Positions 1 to 10,561 are shown, counted from the first letter of the stretch. The stretch: 64,000 bases of DNA from Nocardia huaxiensis (GCF_013744875.1 NZ_CP059399.1:8275911-8339910), one strand, 5' to 3'. Program-made: numbers and translations. Notes: generated by a model from the sequence alone, not told the origin.

Positions 1-64
1 TGTCGTCGCCGTCTGCCGCGACAACTGACCCACTCGATCCACCCCGAAACACCAGGAGCAAAGC

Positions 65-487
65 ATGTTCCGTCCGCGCAACGTGATCGCCGCCGTCTTC
101 GCCGGCGCAACCCTCGCAGCTCTGGCCCCCACCGCCGCCGCCGACGTCAGCGTCTCCGGGTCCGGCCTGTCGAGCTCCAGACCTGTGGTCGGATGCGCCT
201 CCACCCTCACCGCGTCCGGTTACGGTAGCCAGATCGGTAGGGGCACCGTGCATTTCACCATCTGGGTCGAGTCGACCGGCAGCACCGAGGTCTCCGGCGA
301 TTCCGAGATCGACTCATCCGGAAACGCCCGGATCGACTGGACGCCACGCAGTGCGGCCCGCTATGTGATCAGCACACAATTCCAGCCGTACCTCCCCATC
401 GGTCTGCCCTTCCCGCCGACGCACGACGAAGTTACCGTGTCCCAGGGCCTCAACCTCGGGTCCGTCTGCCTGCCGACGGGGAGTTGA
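65..487 (+). CDS. Small secreted Ig-like protein
   Basis: A 140-residue exported protein of unknown role. Residues 1-26 form a signal peptide ending in APTAAA before DVSVSG. The mature part of about 114 residues is rich in Ser, Thr and Val, has two cysteines (in VVGCAST and near the C-terminus) and looks like a single beta-sandwich. The motif SGNARIDWTP resembles an Ig-like bacterial surface domain. The start is supported by AGGAG at 54-58, six bases upstream. The next gene begins within a few bases of the stop and encodes a paralogue (shared GNARxDWTP motif and two-cysteine pattern), so the two are probably one operon. Function is not recognised. A cell-surface or secreted adhesion-type protein is only a guess. 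Confidence 0.7.
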   Translation: MFRPRNVIAAVFAGATLAALAPTAAADVSVSGSGLSSSRPVVGCASTLTASGYGSQIGRGTVHFTIWVESTGSTEVSGDSEIDSSGNARIDWTPRSAARYVISTQFQPYLPIGLPFPPTHDEVTVSQGLNLGSVCLPTGS

Positions 488-492
488 TCCGG

Positions 493-909
493 ATGAACGC
501 CCTTCGACGCCTGCCTGCGTCGGCGGCCGCGCTGATGATCTGCATGACGGCCGGCGGAACACTGGCCGCCGCTGCCCACGCGGACACGTCATTGACCGTG
601 TCGGTGCCGGGCCTCGGGTCGGTCAGCGCGGTGGGTCGCGGATGTACGACCACGGTGACCGCGAAGGCCACGGAGCCGTACCTGCCGTTGCCCCTGGAAT
701 TGCGATTCCTGGAGGACGAGAACTTCTTGGGCAGCAGCGTGACCGATGCCGAGGGAAACGCACGATTCGATTGGACCCCGGCCTTTTCGGGCGTCCACCG
801 CATCACCGCGCTGTACTACGCCTGGACGGCCAAGGGACCGGTTCAGGTCCGAGCGGATACGAGCGTGCTGGTCGTCGAGGCATTGAGTACCGGATCGACG
901 TGCAGCTGA
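493..909 (+). CDS. Small secreted Ig-like protein, paralogue of preceding gene
   Basis: A 138-residue exported protein. The signal peptide runs to about residue 31 (AAAAHA, then DTSLTV). The mature domain shares the EGNARFDWTPAFSG segment with the SGNARIDWTP segment of the upstream gene and has one early and one final cysteine, so the pair arose by tandem duplication. ATG 493 is chosen. An in-frame TTG at 484 overlaps the upstream stop and would add three residues. The gene is followed by a strong hairpin at 933-964 shared with the convergent hspR. Function is unknown. Confidence 0.68.
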   Translation: MNALRRLPASAAALMICMTAGGTLAAAAHADTSLTVSVPGLGSVSAVGRGCTTTVTAKATEPYLPLPLELRFLEDENFLGSSVTDAEGNARFDWTPAFSGVHRITALYYAWTAKGPVQVRADTSVLVVEALSTGSTCS

Positions 910-932
910 AGCCTGGAGATCGATGAACGACA

Positions 933-964
933 AAGGCAGCGGCCCGGATTCGGGTCGCTGCCTT
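933..964. terminator. Bidirectional hairpin between convergent genes
   Basis: Near-perfect 14-bp stem (933-946 with 951-964, one G-U pair) and a GATT loop between the stop of the secreted-protein gene and the 3' end of hspR. No long T run, as is common in actinobacteria. Confidence 0.7.
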
Positions 965-1001
965 CCTGGTGCCTGTCCGGTTCACACCGGGTGGGGCACG
1001 G

Positions 1002-1394
1002 TTACTGCTGTCGGCGGTTGCGGGGTTGCCAGACCACGAGGGCCGTACTGCGTTGGGGTGGAGTGAGATCCGGGCGGTAGCCCGCGCGGAGGCGGTCCAC
1101 CTCGGACGCCAGTTCGGCGACTCGCTGCTGGAGTTCCTCGACCTGGTTGGTGAGTTCGATGATCCGTTTGATGCCGGCGAGGTTGACGCCCTCGTCCTGG
1201 GACAGGCGCTGCACCTCGCGGAGCAGCTCCACGTCCCGGTCGGAGTAGCGCCGGCCGCCGCCGGACGTGCGTTGGGGCGATACCAGGCCCAGGCGGTCGT
1301 AGGTGCGCAGCGTCTGGGCGTGCATGCCCGCCAGCTGTGCGGCCACCGAGATCAGGAAGTATTGCGCCTCGGCCTTCTTGGGATCGGAACTCAT
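1002..1394 (-). CDS. hspR: HspR, MerR-type heat-shock repressor
   Basis: A 130-residue MerR-family repressor that in actinobacteria binds HAIR inverted repeats upstream of dnaK, with DnaK as co-repressor, giving feedback control of the heat-shock operon. The winged-helix region is about residues 13-60 (VAAQLAGMHAQTLRTYDRLG then GGGRRYSDRDVELL), followed by a coiled-coil segment (TNQVEELQQRVAELASEVDRL). Its ATG follows the dnaJ stop codon directly, so it is the last gene of dnaK-grpE-dnaJ-hspR. Two HAIR-like sites upstream of dnaK (5149-5169 and 5203-5223) are its expected targets. Family length and gene order match HspR well. Confidence 0.95.
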   Translation of the reverse strand: MSSDPKKAEAQYFLISVAAQLAGMHAQTLRTYDRLGLVSPQRTSGGGRRYSDRDVELLREVQRLSQDEGVNLAGIKRIIELTNQVEELQQRVAELASEVDRLRAGYRPDLTPPQRSTALVVWQPRNRRQQ

Positions 1395-2567
1395 TTACGC
1401 ACCTGCCCATCCAGCGCGTGGATCGAAGCCACTGGTCTTCTCCGCTTCGGCGTAGCGCCGCAGCGCTTCGGAAGCATTGTCGTCCAGCTTCTGCGGAACC
1501 GCGACCTTGACCGTGACCAGCAGGTCACCGGCGCCGCCGTCGCGCTTGGCGACACCGCGTCCGCGCACCCGCAGGGTGCGGCCGTCGGCGGTACCCGGGG
1601 GCACCTTGACGCCGACGCGGCCGTCCAGGGTGGGGACGGAAACCGTTGTGCCCAAAACCAGTTCGCTGTAGCTGACCGGCAGCACCAGGGTGAGGTCGTC
1701 GCCGTTGCGGCCGAAGACCTTGTCCTGGCTGACGTGCACGGTGACGTACAGGTCACCGGGCGGTGCGCCGCGCAGCCCCGCCTCACCCTGTCCGGCGAGC
1801 CGGATCCGTTGCCCGTCACGTACTCCCGGGGGAATGCGCACGGTGATGGTGCGGGTGCGGTTCTGGATGCCGGAGCCCCGGCAGTCCGGGCACGGATCGT
1901 CGATGATCGATCCGGTGCCCCGGCAGTCGTCGCAGGGTTCGCTGAATCCGAACGCGCCCTGGTTCCGGCTGACCACGCCGGATCCATTGCAGTGCGGGCA
2001 GACTCGCGGCGAGGTGCCGGGTTTCGCACCGCTGCCGTGGCAGGTGGTGCAGGCGGCCGGGCTGGTCATGCGCAGCGGAACCGTCACGCCCTGAGCGGCT
2101 TCGCGGAAGCCGAGGGTCGTCTCGGTCTCCACGTCGCTGCCGCGCCGCGGTCGCGACGAGGCCCGGGCGCCGCCCCGGTTGAACAGGCCGCCGAGCAGGT
2201 CGCCGAGGCCGCCGTCGGCGGCATTGGCGGTGCCGCCGCCGAAGATGTCGCCCAGGTTGAAGTCCTGGGTGAAACCGCCGGTCTGACCGTAGCCGCCGCC
2301 GGGCGAGAACCCGCCGCGACCGAAACCGCCACTGGCGAAGAGCCGGCGCGCTTCGTCGTATTCCTTGCGCTTCTCGGGATCCGAGAGCACCGAATGCGCT
2401 TCGCTGACCGCCTTGAACCGCTCCTCGGCCTTGGTGTCACCCGGGTTCTTGTCCGGATGCAGGTCGCGGGCCAGTTTGCGGTATGCCTTCTTGACCTCGT
2501 CCTGCGTCGCGCTGGAGGAAATACCCAGCTCCTTGTAGAAGTCCTTCTCGAGCCACTCCCGGTTCAC
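1395..2567 (-). CDS. dnaJ: Chaperone DnaJ (DnaJ1)
   Basis: A 390-residue class I J-protein that stimulates DnaK ATPase and delivers unfolded substrates. The J domain occupies about residues 9-75 with the invariant HPD at 37-39. A Gly/Phe-rich stretch ([20 protein letters not shown]) follows. The zinc-binding domain has four CxxCxGxG motifs ([32 protein letters not shown]), then the two C-terminal substrate-binding beta domains. Upstream grpE ends 24 bases away, and a purine-rich GAGGAG precedes the start. Linkage to grpE and hspR identifies it as the heat-shock paralogue rather than DnaJ2. Confidence 0.96.
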   Translation of the reverse strand: MNREWLEKDFYKELGISSSATQDEVKKAYRKLARDLHPDKNPGDTKAEERFKAVSEAHSVLSDPEKRKEYDEARRLFASGGFGRGGFSPGGGYGQTGGFTQDFNLGDIFGGGTANAADGGLGDLLGGLFNRGGARASSRPRRGSDVETETTLGFREAAQGVTVPLRMTSPAACTTCHGSGAKPGTSPRVCPHCNGSGVVSRNQGAFGFSEPCDDCRGTGSIIDDPCPDCRGSGIQNRTRTITVRIPPGVRDGQRIRLAGQGEAGLRGAPPGDLYVTVHVSQDKVFGRNGDDLTLVLPVSYSELVLGTTVSVPTLDGRVGVKVPPGTADGRTLRVRGRGVAKRDGGAGDLLVTVKVAVPQKLDDNASEALRRYAEAEKTSGFDPRAGWAGA

Positions 2568-2591
2568 CGGGCATCTCCTCCTCTCGCGGTG

Positions 2592-3226
2592 TTATCCGTT
2601 GTTACTGGCATCCGGGCCAGCGTTCGAAGAATCCGATTGCCCCGCAATCGAATCCGCTACCCCGTCGGTGACGCCGACCAGCGCGTGGCGCAGGACGCGA
2701 TCGCCGAAGCGGTAGCCCTTGCGCATCACCATGCCCAGCACCGGGTTGTGCCCGGAGCCTTCGTGCTGCACGGCCTCGTGCAGCGTGGGGTCGAAAGCCT
2801 CACCCTCGCTGCCGAATTCCTCCAGGCCCTGCTTCTGCAGCGCGGTGACCAGCTTGTCCGCGACGCCCTTGAGGGGTCCGGAGTCGAGGTCGCCGTGCAG
2901 GCGGGCGCGGTCGAGATCGTCGAGCACGGGCAGCAGTTCGCTGACGACCTGCGCCTTGGCGGTGTCGATGGTGGCCTTGCGGTCCCGTTCGACGCGCCGC
3001 CGGTAGTTGGCGTATTCGGCGGTCAGGCGCTGCAGATCGGCGGTGCGCTCGGCCAGTTCGGCCGTGATCGTGTCGGCGATGGCGTCCGCGCTGTCGGGAG
3101 CTCCATCAGGCCCGAGGGCCGCGGCGGAGTCCTCCGCCGCGGCCTCGAAAACCTCACCCGTGGGCTCGAAGCGCCCCTCGAACGCAGCCGGATCGATGAC
3201 CGGTTCCTGTTCCGGGTTCTGGTTCG

Positions 3227-3230
<4 letters not shown>
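2592..3230 (-). CDS. grpE: Nucleotide exchange factor GrpE
   Basis: A 212-residue GrpE that releases ADP from DnaK. It has an acidic, disordered N-terminus (residues 1-50), a long dimerising helix ([20 protein letters not shown], then [10 protein letters not shown]) and the C-terminal beta-wing containing [10 protein letters not shown] and DPTLHEAV, with the conserved end [12 protein letters not shown]. The GTG start overlaps the dnaK TGA by four bases (GTGA), indicating translational coupling. An Asn/Ser-rich tail of about 20 residues follows the conserved domain. Confidence 0.95.
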
Positions 3231-5065
<1,835 letters not shown>

Positions 5066-5148
5066 GGTGAATCCTCCTAGTTGACTTACCTGCTGATGTG
5101 TCAGGACCCTGCGCCCCTGACACTGCATGGAGCACGGTCCCCAGCAAC

Positions 5149-5169
5149 ACTGAGCGTGGTCGGCTCAAT
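5149..5169. promoter_or_regulatory. Second, degenerate HAIR-like repeat
   Basis: ACTGAGC, seven bases, GCTCAAT. It has the same arm length and spacing as the main HAIR, begins 54 bp from it and lies closer to dnaK. Several actinobacterial dnaK promoters carry more than one HAIR, so this is a plausible second HspR site. Confidence 0.6.
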
Positions 5170-5202
5170 CCTGCACCCGGTTCGCTCCGAGTGCAACTCG
5201 AA

Positions 5203-5223
5203 CTTGAGTCGCTTCCACTCAAC
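5203..5223. promoter_or_regulatory. HAIR operator (HspR site), main copy
   Basis: CTTGAGT, seven bases, ACTCAAC: 13 of 14 arm positions match the known HspR consensus CTTGAGT-N7-ACTCAAG. It sits about 140 bp upstream of the dnaK start, as expected for the operon promoter. Confidence 0.9.
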
Positions 5224-5308
5224 CTTGCACTGACTGGACCAACTAGCCAGGTCGGAGATCTATTCCGGAATCCGGGAAAAACTTTCGGGAGGGCTGTGCG
5301 GCCATTCT

Positions 5309-5346
5309 CCTCCCCGCCCGGCGAGCCTGATCAGCGGGCGAGGAGG
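5309..5346 (-). terminator. Hairpin downstream of the DUF1707 operon
   Basis: An 11-bp stem with one mismatch (5309-5319 with 5336-5346), just past the stop of the minus-strand gene ending at 5354. It separates this operon from the dnaK promoter region. Confidence 0.5.
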
Positions 5347-5353
5347 TGTCGGC

Positions 5354-6139
5354 TCAGCGCTGGACCGGATGGACCGCCAGCGGCTCGCCGGTCGTGCTGA
5401 CCTCCAGGAAGCCGCCATTGGCCGAGGTGTCGGCGTAGATGCGCACGACCGCGTCCTCGCCCTGCTCGTGCTCGATGATCACGTGACTGAGCCCGGCGCC
5501 GGGCGCGCCGACCGTCTCCGGGGCCCCCGCCAGCAGCCGGGCCAGCGCCGGAACATCGAGGGTGGCCAGATCGATCGGCACCACATCGCTCGCGCGCGAG
5601 GACGTGCTGTAGGACCCGAAACCCTTGCGGTCGTAGCGAAGTCGTTCACTCTGGGTGCCCGCCGCCCGCTCCACCAGCACATAGCCGGGATAGAGGGAGA
5701 CCTCGTCGACCATGGTGTCGCCGAAGTGGGCCCGATACGCCTCGATGAAGGCCGCCAGCCCGGGACCGGTGGTCGGATCGGGCAGCGCCACACCGGGATC
5801 CGCGACCCGGCCGACACACCCGCCGAGCGCTCCCAGCAGCGCCGCCACCAGAACGACGGCCGCCGCGGCCTGCCAGCGCCGCGACGGCGCGCGCCGATCC
5901 GGCCGCACCACGGGCGCGTCCGCGAGATTGCGGGGAATCTGCAGGTCGCCCAACAGCTTGTCCAGATCGCCGAAGGTGCTCGCGCGCATGGCCGCCGCGG
6001 TGCGCTGGGCGTGCTCGGCCGCGGTCAGCTCACCTTCGTCGCGGGCCGCGTCGAGCAGGGCGCAGGCGTCCACACGGTCGGTGTCGCGGACGCGAATACC
6101 GCTGTGCCGATTGTCGATTCGTCGCCGGAACTCGGTCAT
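5354..6139 (-). CDS. DUF1707 single-pass membrane protein
   Basis: A 261-residue protein. Residues 15-68 form a DUF1707 domain (IRVRDTDRVDACALLDAARD through TFGDLDKLLGDL), a small helical module common in actinobacterial membrane proteins. A transmembrane helix spans about residues 90-109 and ends in LGGCVG. An outward-facing beta-rich domain of about 150 residues follows, with a strand pattern shared with the upstream gene (TGPGLAAFIEAYRAHFGDT here; VYRAKFGDAQ there). The upstream gene ends nine bases away, so the two form an operon of duplicated genes. The domain's function is not established; signalling or envelope sensing is possible. Confidence 0.75.
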   Translation of the reverse strand: MTEFRRRIDNRHSGIRVRDTDRVDACALLDAARDEGELTAAEHAQRTAAAMRASTFGDLDKLLGDLQIPRNLADAPVVRPDRRAPSRRWQAAAAVVLVAALLGALGGCVGRVADPGVALPDPTTGPGLAAFIEAYRAHFGDTMVDEVSLYPGYVLVERAAGTQSERLRYDRKGFGSYSTSSRASDVVPIDLATLDVPALARLLAGAPETVGAPGAGLSHVIIEHEQGEDAVVRIYADTSANGGFLEVSTTGEPLAVHPVQR

Positions 6140-6148
6140 CGCCCTGCC

Positions 6149-7258
6149 CTAACCCTGGAATTCCGAGATCCGCAGGACCGCGCCCGCCGGGCTCACCTCG
6201 AGGTAGCCGCGCTCCTCGGCGGTATTGCTTACGTAGATGCGCACGATCGAGACGGTGCCGCCGCCTCGCGTGGGCGAGGCGGTCTCGAGGTCGAAGATGA
6301 GGTGGCTCACCGTGCCGCCCGGCACCTTCACCGTGGCGGGCGCGTCCGCGAGCAGCCGCCCCAGCGCGGCCGCGTCCACCGCGGCCAGATCGAAGACCGG
6401 CGTATCGGTCTTACGGGTGACCGGTTCCTTGCTGCCGCGATCGAATCCGCCGCGGTACTGGTAGTCGACCTGCCGGTTGGGCTGCCCCGGCACCATCCGC
6501 GTCAACGAGCCGTAGTCGGGGAACAGCGAGAGCTCATCGACCTGCGCGTCACCGAACTTGGCGCGATACACGTCGCGGAAATGCGTGAACCCTTCCGCCG
6601 TGAGCAGATTCGGCGTGGCCACCACGCGGGGTTCGATCACGCCCAGGTCCACGGCGGGCCGCACCTCCGACGCCGGAGCCGTCCGGTCCACCGAGAGGAA
6701 GCCCCCGACCGCCGCCATCGTCGCGACCACGGCGACCGCGCCCGCGAACCAATGCCTGCGGTGCGGCTGCGGTGGCCTGGGCGCGCCGGGCGCATCGGCG
6801 GGCCGTTGCAGATCCGCGGTGAGATCGGCCAGCTCACCCAAAGTCTTGGCCGCCCCGGCGAGTTCGGTGAGCGCCCGATGATCGTCCGCCGACAGCTGCC
6901 CGTCCCCGCGCGCCGCGTCCAGCACCGCACACGTGGCCGCCCGATCCCTGTCCCGCGCCCGGACCTCCCCCGGATACTCCGCCCGGCTCCCGCGCGTCCG
7001 CTTCGATTCCGCCTGCGGCAGCCCCAGATCCGCGGTCCCCGGCGACTCCTGCAAATCGGCCACCAGCCGATGCAGTTCCCCCAGCGTCTCGGCCTTCCCG
7101 GCCCGCTCCGACCGCTGGTGATACTCCGCGTTCCCGAGCTGCCCTTCCGCATAGGCCGCGTCGAGCCGCGCCCGAGTATTCACCCGATCGATATCCCGCG
7201 CCCGCACCCGTCCGGCCGCGCCCGAAAACCCCGCCGATCCGGGCGACTTCGAAACCAC
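6149..7258 (-). CDS. Membrane protein with two DUF1707 domains
   Basis: A 369-residue protein with two tandem DUF1707 modules (about residues 17-70, RVRARDIDRVNTRARLDAAY; and 98-151, EVRARDRDRAATCAVLDAAR), a transmembrane helix near 170-190, and a C-terminal extracytoplasmic domain homologous to that of the downstream gene. GTG start. Compared with its neighbour it has gained a second copy of the N-terminal module, so the operon shows both gene and domain duplication. No catalytic motif is visible. Confidence 0.75.
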   Translation of the reverse strand: MVSKSPGSAGFSGAAGRVRARDIDRVNTRARLDAAYAEGQLGNAEYHQRSERAGKAETLGELHRLVADLQESPGTADLGLPQAESKRTRGSRAEYPGEVRARDRDRAATCAVLDAARGDGQLSADDHRALTELAGAAKTLGELADLTADLQRPADAPGAPRPPQPHRRHWFAGAVAVVATMAAVGGFLSVDRTAPASEVRPAVDLGVIEPRVVATPNLLTAEGFTHFRDVYRAKFGDAQVDELSLFPDYGSLTRMVPGQPNRQVDYQYRGGFDRGSKEPVTRKTDTPVFDLAAVDAAALGRLLADAPATVKVPGGTVSHLIFDLETASPTRGGGTVSIVRIYVSNTAEERGYLEVSPAGAVLRISEFQG

Positions 7259-7297
7259 GGAAAGATCGTAAGCGCCGGTCCGGCATTCCGGTCCGGT

Positions 7298-7942
7298 TCA
7301 CCGGGCAGCGGTCAGGATCTCCTCGGCCAAGTCGTGGTCGAGGGTGACTCGGACCAGGGCTGCGGCCAGGTCGGCGTCGTGGCCGTCGGGGTTGAGGCGG
7401 GCGAGGCCGGCGGGGTCGGTGGGGAGGTCGAGTTGTTCGGCGCCGCGCCGGGCGCGTTCGTCGAAGTGGGGGCGGATCCAGGTCCAGGTGTCCTGGACTT
7501 CGCGCAGGAAGATGTCCGCGCCGATCGGGCCGATGCCGTGGAACTGCTGGAGTAGGTCGGCTACCCGGCTGGATTCGCGGTTGGCTTCGGCGGCGAGTTT
7601 GCGCAGGTCACCCTGGTAGTAGTCGAGGATCATGGCCGCGTTCGCGCCGAGGCGGGTGGCGGTGGATTCGTCGTAGCGGCGGTAGCGGGCGCGGCCGAGG
7701 GCGTCGACGAGTTCCTGCCAGTCGGCGTCCGCGATGCGTTGCGCGGTGTTGTACCCGGAGGTGACGAGCTCTCTCGTGGCCGCCACCGCGAGGTCGGCGG
7801 AGATGCGGGTGCTCAATAGTTGAGCGAGCATCAGCAGCTGGAACAGGGGTGCGGGTTTGTCGGCCAGGCGGATGCCGGCCTCCTCCGCGTAACTGGTTCC
7901 GGCGCGTGCGAGTAGCGCGTGGACGACATCCTGTCTTGTCAT
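7298..7942 (-). CDS. HhH-GPD base-excision-type protein
   Basis: A 214-residue protein resembling endonuclease III and related DNA glycosylases. It is all-helical with PLFQLLMLAQLLSTRISADL near the N-terminus and the helix-hairpin-helix plus GPD-like segment LLQQFHGIGPIGADIFLREV. The lysine found in the HhH of bifunctional Nth enzymes is replaced (GIGPIGAD), and the four-cysteine Fe-S loop of Nth is absent. It is therefore probably a monofunctional or non-canonical family member, in a family often annotated only as endonuclease. It lies 60 bases downstream of the sigma-factor gene on the same strand. Confidence 0.72.
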   Translation of the reverse strand: MTRQDVVHALLARAGTSYAEEAGIRLADKPAPLFQLLMLAQLLSTRISADLAVAATRELVTSGYNTAQRIADADWQELVDALGRARYRRYDESTATRLGANAAMILDYYQGDLRKLAAEANRESSRVADLLQQFHGIGPIGADIFLREVQDTWTWIRPHFDERARRGAEQLDLPTDPAGLARLNPDGHDADLAAALVRVTLDHDLAEEILTAAR

Positions 7943-8002
7943 GTGGCACCTGCCCTTCGGCCACTGTGCGCGTACCCGGTACGGCGCTTCTCACACCCGG
8001 AT

Positions 8003-8980
8003 TCAGTCGAGCAGCGGGAAACGGCCGGAGCCGAGGATGCCGGCGATGGCGTCCATCCGGGCTTGCGGCGCCGCGTAATCCGGGTGCGCGCCGATCACCG
8101 CCGCCGCGTCGTGCAGCCGCACCATCTGCTGCTCCGCCGCTTCGACGCTGCGGCCGCCGGGGGTCACCGGGTGGGCGGCGAAGGCGGGTCGGCGGGGATC
8201 GACGCGACCGAGTTGGAGGGCCTTGTCGACGCGGCGCGAACATTTGCAGAAGGCTTCCGGATCGGCCAGCCCGCAGGTCTTGGTGAGGAAGTTCCCGAGC
8301 CGTTTCTTGGCTCGCTCCAACCGTTTCCGGAAGGCGGCGGGCGTGGTCTCGGTGATCCACGCGGCTTCGGCGGAGCTCAGCTCGAAGACGTCGGCGAGCA
8401 CGAACGCGACCCGTTCGTCCCGGGCCAGGCACTGCAGCATGGCCTGACTGCAGTTCAAGCGCACCTCGTGGGTGAGCAGCGTGCCCTCCGGGCCCCGGTA
8501 ATCCTGTTCCGCCAGACCGTCTTTCAAGCCCTCCCCGAATTGGTCGAGGCTGAGCTGCGCAGTCTCCTGCGGAGTCTTGCGCCGCAGGTTCAGCAGGTGG
8601 TTGACCCCGACCCGGTACGCCCAGGTGAGCAGGCGCGCCTCGCCCCGCCAGGTGTCCAGGTTCTCGACCACGCGCAGCAGGATCTCCTGCATGGCGTCCT
8701 CGGCGTCGGCGGGCCGCCACACCATGCGCAGGGCCAGCCGATAGATCGGATCCTGCAGCAGCAGAACGACTTCGCCGACAGCGGTCCGGTCTCCGGCCAC
8801 CGCCCGTGCGACGAGCTCTCGCTCGACCGCCAGCGCTTGCTGATCGAGCACCCCGGGCGCTACGGCCGGTTCGAGCGTCCCGGACGCTGCGTCGTCGGCC
8901 GATTGCGATTCCGTCTGTTCCAGCTGCACGCCGCCCAGCATCGGCGCGCAACAGGCAACGTGCAAGCGGAAATTCGCCAC
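8003..8980 (-). CDS. ECF-type RNA polymerase sigma factor with C-terminal extension
   Basis: Up to 325 residues. Region 2 is recognisable (DPIYRLALRMVWRPADAEDA, MQEILLRVVENLDTWRGEAR, LLTWAYRVGVNHLLNLRRK) and region 4 follows (RVAFVLADVFELSSAEAAWI, TETTPAAFRKRLERAKKRL). A C-terminal extension of about 100 residues begins with a cysteine cluster (TCGLADPEAFCKCSRRV), seen in some ECF-like factors and possibly metal- or redox-responsive. No anti-sigma gene is adjacent. GTG 8980 gives 325 residues. ATG 8941 (MLGGVQLEQ) gives 312 and is also plausible; neither has a good ribosome binding site. Target promoters cannot be inferred. Confidence 0.82.
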   Translation of the reverse strand: MANFRLHVACCAPMLGGVQLEQTESQSADDAASGTLEPAVAPGVLDQQALAVERELVARAVAGDRTAVGEVVLLLQDPIYRLALRMVWRPADAEDAMQEILLRVVENLDTWRGEARLLTWAYRVGVNHLLNLRRKTPQETAQLSLDQFGEGLKDGLAEQDYRGPEGTLLTHEVRLNCSQAMLQCLARDERVAFVLADVFELSSAEAAWITETTPAAFRKRLERAKKRLGNFLTKTCGLADPEAFCKCSRRVDKALQLGRVDPRRPAFAAHPVTPGGRSVEAAEQQMVRLHDAAAVIGAHPDYAAPQARMDAIAGILGSGRFPLLD

Positions 8981-8994
8981 CGGCAGCGGAAAGG

Positions 8995-9028
8995 GATCGG
9001 GGGCGAGGTGTGCACCTCGCCCCCGATC
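8995..9028. terminator. Perfect 16-bp palindromic hairpin
   Basis: Arms 8995-9010 and 9013-9028 are exact complements (GATCGGGGGCGAGGTG). It lies downstream of the dehalogenase gene and upstream of the sigma gene, so it probably terminates the former. Confidence 0.7.
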
Positions 9029-9099
9029 AGCCCTGCCACGGCCGTTTCAGATTACCGGTCGAGCACCGCCGGGGAGTCTCCTGCCGCGCGATTTCCCGG

Positions 9100-9966
9100 T
9101 CAGGCGACGGGCGCACCGAGTAGCGCGTGCCGCCGGATCCAGTCGGCGACCGCCGCGCCGATCGCATCGGGCTGATCCTCCGGGCAGTGATGCCCGGCCG
9201 GCCCGATGTGCACGATCTCGGTGGCGGCGAATGTGCTTGCCGCCCAGTCCATCACCTCCGGCGCGCCGAGCCCGACCCCGTCCTCGACGGCCATGACGAG
9301 CTTGGGCAGCGGCGATTCCGCCATCCACCGGTCGTAGTTCTCGATGATGGCGACCACGTCGGCCGGTTCTCCGCCGAGCGGGAATTCGCGCGGCCACACC
9401 AGCATCGGCTTGCGCGATGCCGGCGTCGGGTAGGGCTTGCGGTATTCCTCGAGCGCCGACAGCGACAGGCCGCGGGTGGAGGCCGGCAGGTTGAATTCGA
9501 TGAACATGTTCTGTTCGAGCACCAGCTTCTCGCCTTCCTCGGAGCGGAAGCGGCGGAACAGTTCCGCGCCCTGCGGCGGCATATCGGACCATTCCATCGG
9601 CCGCAGGAAGGTCTCGGTCACGGCGATGCCGCGCACCCGTTCGGGATGCCGTGCTGCCCAGTGCATTCCGAGCGCGCCACCCCAGTCGTGGCCGACGATG
9701 ACGACCTGGTCCAGGCCGAGCGCGTCGAACCAGGCGTCGAGGTAGCGGGCGTGGTCGACGAACCGGTAGTCGCTGTCGGGCTTGCCGGATTCGCCCATGC
9801 CGATGAGATCCGGTGCCAGCGCCCGGGTTTCGCCGGACACGTGCGGAATCACATTGCGCCAGATGAACGAGGAGGTCGGGTTGCCGTGCAGGAACACCAC
9901 GGGGATCTCGCCCGTGCCGGTGTCGGTGTAGTTGATGAACGAGTCAAGGATGTCGATGGTCGGCAT
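9100..9966 (-). CDS. Haloalkane dehalogenase-like alpha/beta hydrolase
   Basis: A 288-residue alpha/beta hydrolase of the haloalkane dehalogenase type, which replaces halide on alkyl halides with hydroxyl. HGNPTSS at 27-33 provides the halide-binding Asn29. The nucleophile is Asp94 in VGHDWGG followed by the halide-stabilising Trp95. The acid fits Glu118 in TETFLRPMEW (the position used by LinB/DhaA-type enzymes), and the base is His259 or His260 in GPAGHHCPED. An Asp rather than Ser nucleophile favours dehalogenase, although epoxide hydrolases also use Asp. GGAAGGA precedes the ATG by eight bases. Confidence 0.85.
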   Translation of the reverse strand: MPTIDILDSFINYTDTGTGEIPVVFLHGNPTSSFIWRNVIPHVSGETRALAPDLIGMGESGKPDSDYRFVDHARYLDAWFDALGLDQVVIVGHDWGGALGMHWAARHPERVRGIAVTETFLRPMEWSDMPPQGAELFRRFRSEEGEKLVLEQNMFIEFNLPASTRGLSLSALEEYRKPYPTPASRKPMLVWPREFPLGGEPADVVAIIENYDRWMAESPLPKLVMAVEDGVGLGAPEVMDWAASTFAATEIVHIGPAGHHCPEDQPDAIGAAVADWIRRHALLGAPVA

Positions 9967-10051
9967 GGCCGGTGTCCTTCCGTGTGAACTGCTTTCACCG
10001 GGTTGGACACGGGAAACCGGGGGTTGTGACAGCGCGGTGCTGTGACGTGCC

Positions 10052-10561
10052 TCACTCCGGCGGGCGGCAGTCCTGAGCCTTGACCTGATCGGTCAGTCCG
10101 GGATGGACGCCGGGCGTCAGACCGTTCCCGGCCGCGGCCCGCTGCAACAGCGTGACCAGCGTGGATCGATCTCCCGGCGAGAGTGATTCGAGCAGTTCGT
10201 CGTTCAGCCCGGAGACGATCTTCTCCGCCTCGGCCAGCAGTTCCTCCGCGGCGGGCAGCAGATGCACCGCATGTGCGCGCCGATCCACCGGATGCCTGCG
10301 CCTTTGCGCGAACCCCCGCTTCTCCAGGTCGTCCACGAGCCCGACCATCACATTGCGGTGGATGCCCAGCGCCTCGCACAGCTGCTGCTGCGAGAGCCCG
10401 TCATTGGCCCGCAGGATCCGCAGCATCCCGAACTGCGCGGGCCGGATGCCGAGCGGCGCGAGCAGTTCCGTGAATCGATACGCGACGTGAGATCCCAACT
10501 GCCCCAACAGGAATGCGGGATGGTCGGACAGCGGCGGGTATTCGGGAGCTGCGTCGGTCAC
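10052..10561 (-). CDS. MarR-family transcriptional regulator
   Basis: A 169-residue MarR-type winged-helix regulator. It has an N-terminal dimerisation helix, then the DNA-binding core (RPAQFGMLRILRANDGLSQQ, QLCEALGIHRNVMVGLVDDL, EKRGFAQRRRHPVDRRAHAV), including the wing with DRRA. It starts with GTG and is divergent from the DHA2 exporter 112 bases away. That arrangement is typical of a MarR repressor controlling the adjacent pump in response to a small molecule. A palindrome at 10603-10615 is a candidate operator. Confidence 0.88.
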   Translation of the reverse strand: MTDAAPEYPPLSDHPAFLLGQLGSHVAYRFTELLAPLGIRPAQFGMLRILRANDGLSQQQLCEALGIHRNVMVGLVDDLEKRGFAQRRRHPVDRRAHAVHLLPAAEELLAEAEKIVSGLNDELLESLSPGDRSTLVTLLQRAAAGNGLTPGVHPGLTDQVKAQDCRPPE

